From assembly GCA_022508735.1 (NCBI GenBank), contig JAFLUQ010000027.1, positions 1 through 20,379 of the forward strand: a stretch of DNA of 20,379 nt, given 5' to 3'. The notes under the pieces were generated by a model that worked only from the letters and a program-made list of their open reading frames with translations, was not told where the DNA came from and did not search any database. The translations under genes and the position numbers were made by a program. This document shows, piece by piece, positions 17,042 through 20,379 of the stretch (positions are counted from its first letter, which is position 1; each line of letters opens with the position of its first letter). This DNA is from Oscillospiraceae bacterium. GTDB taxonomy: Bacteria; Bacillota; Clostridia; UMGS1883.

Positions 17042-17752
17042 TTATACACAAATTGCGATCATACCGAATAGTCCCAAAACAGAGCAAACGGCCATTACCG
17101 GGTTGCCGGCCGGAGCGATGTGGAACACAAGGACAAGCACCATGATCACGGCAAGCACTGCCGTATATGCTATCGGAACCAGCTTTTTAAGCTTCTCGCC
17201 CCGAAGGATCAAATATTTTTTCGGCTTCGGAACACACCGGATATTCACATCCTGAGAGGACAGCATGATGAATATCGGCATACCCAGTCCGATAGAAAAT
17301 CCAAAGTTATTAAAAAAGATGTATGTATACACCTGCTCCACCCATGTTCCGAAGAAATAGTAGAGCCCCAAGCCTAAAAGTGCGCTTACACTCAAAGCAG
17401 CGGTAAAGCAGATAAGCACATATTTGAGAATGTTTTTATTCTTATGTAGGTTTGGTTCCTCATCGGAATAGATGTGCCACATTCTGTAAGGCAGATACGC
17501 TGCCGCAAAGTTACCGAATAGTCCCAGCAGTGATGTGGCGTTGAATGTACCGAACAGGTCGGCGATCACATTGCCAATACCGCAGGCCAAAGCGCCGAGG
17601 GGGCCGCATATCAGTCCTGCGATCGGAGGAAGGGCATTCACAGGCCGAACCTCGGTAAAGCCCTCTACCAACACCATGACCTTAAACGGAATTCCCAGCG
17701 CAAGGAAAGCGGCCAGCACGATGAAAAACTGTTTCGGTTTACTGAGTTTCAA
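17042..17752 (-). CDS. Seven-TM membrane protein paralogous to the sensor domain of the SpoIIE protein
   Basis: A 236-residue integral membrane protein with about seven hydrophobic segments. Its FTEVRPVNALPP...GALACGIGNVIADLF and later FFNNFGFSIGLGMPI blocks match the N-terminal membrane domain of the next gene (VTEVRPAAALNP...GALGCAIGNLAADIL; FLNNFVFCVVLGIPI). The fold resembles small ECF-type S components (vitamin/queuosine-transporter-like), which is a guess by eye. It carries no signalling domain, so it may be a sensor partner that dimerises with the fused protein. I chose TTG 17752 because GGAGGAGGG lies just upstream and homology begins there; the longer frame from 17806 lies fully inside the preceding gene. 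It overlaps the DMT gene by 14 bases and ends 15 bases before the SpoIIE start. Confidence 0.8.
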   Translation of the reverse strand: MKLSKPKQFFIVLAAFLALGIPFKVMVLVEGFTEVRPVNALPPIAGLICGPLGALACGIGNVIADLFGTFNATSLLGLFGNFAAAYLPYRMWHIYSDEEPNLHKNKNILKYVLICFTAALSVSALLGLGLYYFFGTWVEQVYTYIFFNNFGFSIGLGMPIFIMLSSQDVNIRCVPKPKKYLILRGEKLKKLVPIAYTAVLAVIMVLVLVFHIAPAGNPVMAVCSVLGLFGMIAICV

Positions 17753-18638
17753 GCTGTTTCCCTCCTCCCAGTGACAGAAAATCCGTCCCGGAGACAATCG
17801 CTCCAACCATGATCACCGCAGCGCCAAACACTGCAGCCGCAGTAAAATGTTCCTCAAAGGCTGTGGGGATCAATACCGCCAGAACCAGCGTTACGATTGG
17901 CTCGGTGGAGGCAATGATGGTCACGCTGATGGGATCTGAGTATTTTTGAGAATACATCAGCGCCACGTAAGCGTATGCTTTGCTAAAGAAAGCCAAAATA
18001 AAGATAGATGAGAGCATTTGGTTCGTGTATTCCAGCGAGGCAAAGGTGGTCGGCTCCTCGATGAACCACATCACAAAGCCCAGGAGCGCCGTGATCCACA
18101 TCTGCAAAACGCTCAGCATCAGCGGGTCTTCTTCCTTGGTGATCTTGTCCGCCGCAATGGTATAAATAGACATAATCACCGCCGAGAACAGCATGAACAG
18201 CGCTCCCATGCTAAAGACATTTTCCGTTCTGAATCCGCTGGTAATAATAATTCCTGCCATGATGATCACAGCCCCCAACAGGTTATTCCTTGTGGGCATT
18301 TTCCGCATCAGTATCATCACGACAGGAACGATCAGTATCGAGGTCGAAGCGAGTACGCTTGCCGTAGATGAGGCAAGTCTGTCTATTCCCAGCTTATCTG
18401 TGATTAAATTCAAAAGCAGCAGAACCGACAAAATGGCAGCCTTGCCGATAGTAACCAACTTGATCCCCTTGAATTTCTTGAAAAAGACAACAGTGAGAAG
18501 AACAGCGGCTATCCCACAGGCCATCGTCAAATACGCATAGGTAGACAGCTCCGAGGGCAGATCCTTAATGAATACATAAGAAGCTGCCCAACAAAGGGTT
18601 ATGGAAAATAAAAGGATATTATTTTCTGTTCTGCTCAT
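17739..18638 (-). CDS. DMT/EamA-family transporter
   Basis: A 299-residue protein of ten predicted membrane helices in two EamA repeats (~5-135 and ~150-290), each ending in a polar interhelical segment. The length and the two-repeat pattern (AASYVFIKDLPSELSTYAYL at the start; STEPIVTLVLAVL in repeat 2) fit drug/metabolite transporters. The ATG is preceded by GGAGGAAGCCA and lies 15 bases after the DUF3574-like gene. It could export a small metabolite or act in self-protection; its presence in the RiPP operon is the only functional clue. Confidence 0.88.
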   Translation of the reverse strand: MSRTENNILLFSITLCWAASYVFIKDLPSELSTYAYLTMACGIAAVLLTVVFFKKFKGIKLVTIGKAAILSVLLLLNLITDKLGIDRLASSTASVLASTSILIVPVVMILMRKMPTRNNLLGAVIIMAGIIITSGFRTENVFSMGALFMLFSAVIMSIYTIAADKITKEEDPLMLSVLQMWITALLGFVMWFIEEPTTFASLEYTNQMLSSIFILAFFSKAYAYVALMYSQKYSDPISVTIIASTEPIVTLVLAVLIPTAFEEHFTAAAVFGAAVIMVGAIVSGTDFLSLGGGKQLETQ

Positions 18639-18653
18639 TGGCTTCCTCCGGTT

Positions 18654-19124
18654 TTACCTGCCGCTGTAAAAGGAATAGGCGTATTTCTGCCGCTCCACAA
18701 GAATGGAATTTTGGTTCAGCGCCACCAGCACCTCATCCATAATAGCGATCACGTCTTCCTCTTTTACATCACTCAGAATATAGACCAGTGTCGATTCCTC
18801 CGTTAAAGTGCCTGTTTCATCCACCCAGCCGCCTTTTGCTTCCGAGGCCGTGTAGCCTTCCGCATATTTCGTGCAGATTCGGTTTACGGTATCCCTGGCC
18901 TCGTCGGTGGGGATGATCTGCTCATAGGTATCTTTATCGTTCAGTCCTATGTATAAGACATACTGGCCGTCCTCGGCGTCCTCATATTCAAGGATCGTAT
19001 CGACCGGCTGTGCGTTATGACCCAGCACAAGGTAACCTATGACCCCGAGCAGGGCAATGGCCTCAATGACCAGAAGAGTCAAAACGACGATTTGAAAAGA
19101 AGATTTTCTCTTTATTTCTTCCAT
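18654..19124 (-). CDS. Membrane-anchored DUF3574-like protein
   Basis: A 156-residue protein with one N-terminal membrane segment (~12-36, FQIVVLTLLVIEAIALLGVI) after a short basic cytoplasmic tail, so the rest lies outside the membrane. The body has YVLYIGLNDKDTYEQIIPTDEA, ICTKYAEGYTASEAKGGWVD, then TLVYILSD, which resembles DUF3574-family proteins of unknown function. There is no catalytic motif. It could be an extracytoplasmic sensor input for the membrane phosphatase, or an immunity protein; both are inference. ATG 19124 has GAGG nine bases upstream, partly overlapping the STAS stop. Confidence 0.75.
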   Translation of the reverse strand: MEEIKRKSSFQIVVLTLLVIEAIALLGVIGYLVLGHNAQPVDTILEYEDAEDGQYVLYIGLNDKDTYEQIIPTDEARDTVNRICTKYAEGYTASEAKGGWVDETGTLTEESTLVYILSDVKEEDVIAIMDEVLVALNQNSILVERQKYAYSFYSGR

Positions 19125-19128
19125 CTGC

Positions 19129-19428
19129 TTATTCCTCGATCGTCAGGATATCTACAAATCCCGTAACTTCAAATATTTCCATAATGGTTTCATTCACATG
19201 ACGAATGACCATGCTGCCTTGCTTGTTCATGACCTTCTGCGCAGCCAGCAGCACGCGCAGTCCGGCAGAAGATATGTATTCCAGTTCTGCAAAATCCATC
19301 ACCAGCTCGCTAACTCCGCTGATACTGTGCTTAAGCTCCGCCTCCAGCTGCGGCGCGGTAGTCGTGTCCAGGCGTCCGACGAGCGTCAGCTCCAGCTTAC
19401 AGTCCTGTGCATTCTTGTTGATTGTCAT
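19129..19428 (-). CDS. STAS-domain anti-sigma factor antagonist (SpoIIAA/RsbV-like)
   Basis: A 99-residue single-domain STAS protein. Its LVGRLDTTTAPQLEAEL start and FAELEYISSAGLRVLL core match SpoIIAA/RsbV; Ser54 in ISSAG aligns with the serine that partner kinases phosphorylate. In partner switching the dephosphorylated form binds the HATPase kinase and frees its target. The kinase and phosphatase here are both supplied by gene 14906-17026, and the MATE fusion (5041-6783) carries another possible kinase. ATG 19428 is preceded by GGGGG at 8 bases; an in-frame TTG at 19443 would add five residues and lies too close to the ribosome-binding site. Confidence 0.92.
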   Translation of the reverse strand: MTINKNAQDCKLELTLVGRLDTTTAPQLEAELKHSISGVSELVMDFAELEYISSAGLRVLLAAQKVMNKQGSMVIRHVNETIMEIFEVTGFVDILTIEE

Positions 19429-19466
19429 AGTATTAACCCCCAAATATCATAATTCCACGTACGGCG

Positions 19467-19497
19467 AAAGACGGCTGCATATTGCGCATCCGTCTTT
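19467..19497. terminator. Hairpin before the STAS gene, possible attenuator
   Basis: AAAGACGG (19467-19474) and CCGTCTTT (19490-19497) pair exactly, with inner TGC/GCA pairs around a short loop. On the minus strand only three uridines follow (CCGTCTTTCGCC), so it would be a weak terminator separating the first small ORF from the rest of the operon. Partial termination here would yield more of the first gene product than of the export and signalling proteins. Confidence 0.4.
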
Positions 19498-19519
19498 TTC
19501 TGTCCGCATAAAGGGACTT

Positions 19520-19726
19520 CTATTTTTCCGCTTCGCACATGCGCTTTTGGAACGCTTCGCTGGCCGCCGCCGCTGCGGCCCCGACCCTCGGGATCCAGCC
19601 GCCCCTAAAGATCTCGCAGGTGCAGCGGTCCGGCGCAAGCAGATCGTCCGGTTCATTCTCCAGCCCTGCGGCACCCAAAAATGCTTCGGAGCATTCCTGT
19701 CCGCCATAAAGAAGCCGCCATGCCAT
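19520..19726 (-). CDS. Small Cys-containing ORF, possible second peptide, likely frameshifted 5' end
   Basis: A 68-residue frame reading from MAWRLLYGGQECSEAFL to FQKRMCEAEK, rich in Ala, with CTC and a GGW motif and GC-ending codons like its neighbours. I do not recognise the family. Its own ATG has no ribosome-binding site. A well-placed start with GAAGGA exists at 19775 in another frame (see 19653-19775), and joining the two frames by one base at codons 16-17 would give a protein of about 84 residues. A sequencing error, a real frameshift or programmed +1 slippage are all possible. Its place as first gene behind an ECF-type promoter argues for a regulated peptide. Confidence 0.45.
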   Translation of the reverse strand: MAWRLLYGGQECSEAFLGAAGLENEPDDLLAPDRCTCEIFRGGWIPRVGAAAAAASEAFQKRMCEAEK

Positions 19727-19775
19727 TGGGCATCGCCGCTGAGAGCTCCGGCGGCTTTTTCATGTTTTCTGTCAT
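19653..19775 (-). CDS. Short 40-codon ORF behind ECF-type promoter site B
   Basis: Starts at ATG 19775 (MTENMKKPPELSAAMPNG...) with GAAGGA upstream and about 26 bases after the predicted transcription start of site B. It ends at TGA 19653-19655 after 40 residues. The first 17 residues look genuine; from about codon 17 a +1 change would enter the longer 19520-19726 frame. It may be the true start of that gene. Confidence 0.4.
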   Translation of the reverse strand: MTENMKKPPELSAAMPNGMAASLWRTGMLRSIFGCRRAGE

Positions 19776-19807
19776 GATATTTTCCTTCTTTTTTTATGAC
19801 CTTTGCT

Positions 19808-19839
19808 TATTGATACGCAAAAATGTCCGGTTTGTTAGA
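19808..19839 (-). promoter_or_regulatory. ECF-sigma-type promoter (site B) of the long operon
   Basis: On the minus strand TCTAACAAA (19839-19831) and GTATCAATA (19816-19808) are separated by 14 bases, matching site A at 9193-9224 block for block and spacing for spacing. It lies about 33 bases before ATG 19775 and would read into the small ORF, STAS, transport, signalling and sigma genes. It is the probable autoregulatory promoter of the ECF sigma factor (9242-9745). Confidence 0.75.
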
Positions 19840-19943
19840 TGGCTTTGAAAAAATATTTGTCCAGTCAACATACTACTTGCTGTCCGGCAGATCCCGAATG
19901 AGCTGCTCCGATTGATCTTACATTAACCCAATACCTATAATAA

Positions 19944-19972
19944 ATTATAGCATATAATACAATCAGTTGCAA
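19944..19972 (-). promoter_or_regulatory. Sigma-A-like promoter upstream of site B
   Basis: TTGCAA (19972-19967) and TATAAT (19949-19944) on the minus strand are spaced by 17 bases, with TGC giving an extended -10. This is a near-consensus housekeeping promoter. It points into the long operon, passing through site B, and could supply basal transcription. It leaves a leader of ~160 bases with no convincing ORF of its own. Confidence 0.65.
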
Positions 19973-20017
19973 GTATTTTATGTATATTTTTTTGATATTG
20001 GTTTTAAGAATTAAATT

Positions 20018-20216
20018 TTAGCCTATTGCTATTTTTAAGGAATTGAAAATGCCGGGGACTGTGGACACACTTTCATCGGTGATGGCCGAAAGTCCGTTCA
20101 GCACCGCCATGAATCCGCCCTGACTTTTCAGCACCGCCACCGGCAAGATCGAAAAGCCGAAGCTGCGCCAGATCTACTGTGGCGTCCGCATGGTAGAGGA
20201 GCAAAACCGCTCATAA
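20018..20216. pseudogene. Coding-like remnant, strand uncertain
   Basis: On the plus strand one frame runs from ATG 20049 through a stop at 20121-20123 to TAA 20216, ending KIEKPKLRQIYCGVRMVEE plus four residues. On the minus strand 20173-20018 is open for 51 codons and includes QGGFMAVLNGLSAITDES. Both have protein-like codon use, but neither has a start with a ribosome-binding site, and I cannot name the family. It is probably debris of a mobile element or of a gene cut by rearrangement. Confidence 0.3.
20097..20139. repeat. 13-bp direct repeat, 30-base period
   Basis: TTCAGCACCGCCA occurs at 20097-20109 and 20127-20139, in the same reading frame. Only the 13 bases are shared; the rest of the 30-base unit differs. 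It suggests a local duplication within the degraded coding stretch. Confidence 0.6.
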
Positions 20217-20261
20217 TTGAATCGTTTCATAAGCCAAAATCAACAATTTTCAAAAGAATTT

Positions 20262-20302
20262 CACCCTTCAAAATCCGCGCTGTTATGGGATTTTAAAGGG
20301 TG
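20262..20302. repeat. 15-bp inverted repeat with one mismatch
   Basis: CACCCTTCAAAATCC (20262-20276) and GGATTTTAAAGGGTG (20288-20302) pair in 14 of 15 positions around an 11-base loop. No uridine run follows on either strand, so it is not a classic terminator. It directly abuts the next inverted repeat. Confidence 0.6.
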
Positions 20303-20350
20303 TTGTGCATACGGGTGGCAGCGTTCCTTCTCCGCCATCCATATGCACAA
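20303..20350. repeat. 17-bp imperfect inverted repeat abutting the previous one
   Basis: TTGTGCATA (20303-20311) and TATGCACAA (20342-20350) are exact complements, and the pairing extends inward through GGTGGC/GCCATCC with two mismatches, to about 17 bp around a 14-base loop. Together with 20262-20302 it forms two stacked hairpins, as in a structured RNA or the end of a mobile element. Confidence 0.55.
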
Positions 20351-20379
20351 TCGTGCAGGGCAAAAAATCGGTGTTTATG

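Larger units (their letters stand above)
19850..20379. other. Gene-poor end region with promoter, remnants and inverted repeats
   Basis: About 530 bases without a confident gene. It is strongly AT-rich between about 19920 and 20040, where a sigma-A promoter lies. It then holds coding-like remnants on both strands (20018-20216) with a 13-bp direct repeat, and two inverted repeats (20262-20302 and 20303-20350). No complete transposase or integrase was seen. Confidence 0.7.

Noticed and set aside
17042..17806. Longer start at 17806 for the seven-TM protein
   Set aside because: The extra residues lie within the DMT coding region, begin at TTG without ribosome-binding site, and are outside the homology with the SpoIIE sensor domain.
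20097..20139. 13-bp direct repeat as a CRISPR or attachment site
   Set aside because: Only two copies, no regular spacers, no cas or integrase gene, and it lies in a coding-like stretch.

Overview
The window reads as a Clostridia-type Firmicutes chromosome, probably a gut or rumen relative of the Oscillospiraceae or Lachnospiraceae. The grounds are strong GGAGG ribosome-binding sites, occasional TTG and GTG starts, SpoIIE/SpoIIA-type signalling modules, and gene families typical of that group. I could not run a taxonomic search, so this is inference. Every confident gene lies on the minus strand and transcription runs from right to left. No rRNA, tRNA, CRISPR array or intact insertion sequence was seen.

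Left block (1-7320): a nonribosomal peptide synthetase (NRPS) of at least 1,676 residues runs off the left edge with the order A-T-C-A-T-C(partial). It is preceded by a 580-residue MATE exporter carrying a GHKL/anti-sigma-type HATPase domain at its C-terminus. The MATE stop codon lies inside the NRPS Shine-Dalgarno, so the two form one translational unit. A long leader upstream holds two perfect AT-rich palindromes, a GC-rich stem-loop and a good sigma-A promoter. A short coding-like remnant and a terminator-like hairpin separate this unit from the next block.

Right block (7324-19840): a ribosomally made, post-translationally modified peptide (RiPP) locus of the NHLM/Nif11 export type. From its start (right) to its end it holds a small cysteine-containing ORF with a possible frameshift, a STAS anti-anti-sigma protein, a membrane-anchored DUF3574-like protein, a DMT/EamA transporter, a 7-TM membrane protein, and a membrane SpoIIE phosphatase fused to an anti-sigma-type kinase domain. 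It continues with a short NHLM HlyD-like adaptor, a C39-peptidase ABC exporter, a second NHLM ABC ATPase/permease, a 65-residue leader-like protein, an ECF-type sigma factor, a Nif11-leader precursor whose core looks like a CxxC-CxxC zinc ribbon, and a radical SAM/SPASM maturase.

The strongest new signal is a pair of near-identical promoters on the minus strand (9193-9224 and 19808-19839). Each has TCTAACAAA and GTATCAATA separated by exactly 14 bases, and each lies about 30 bases before a start codon: one before the Nif11 precursor, the other before the first small ORF of the long operon. They look like targets of the ECF sigma factor encoded between them. A sigma-A promoter (19944-19972) stands upstream of the second one, which suggests basal transcription amplified by an autoregulatory loop.

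Working model (inference): the membrane phosphatase/kinase senses a signal and works with the STAS protein to control gene expression. The sigma factor drives precursor and exporter expression, radical SAM chemistry modifies the precursor, and the C39 exporter cleaves at the Gly-Gly-Gly site and exports the product. The MATE-HATPase fusion of the NRPS unit may plug into the same partner-switching network. The right end (19850-20379) is gene-poor and holds remnants and nested inverted repeats that suggest mobile-element debris.
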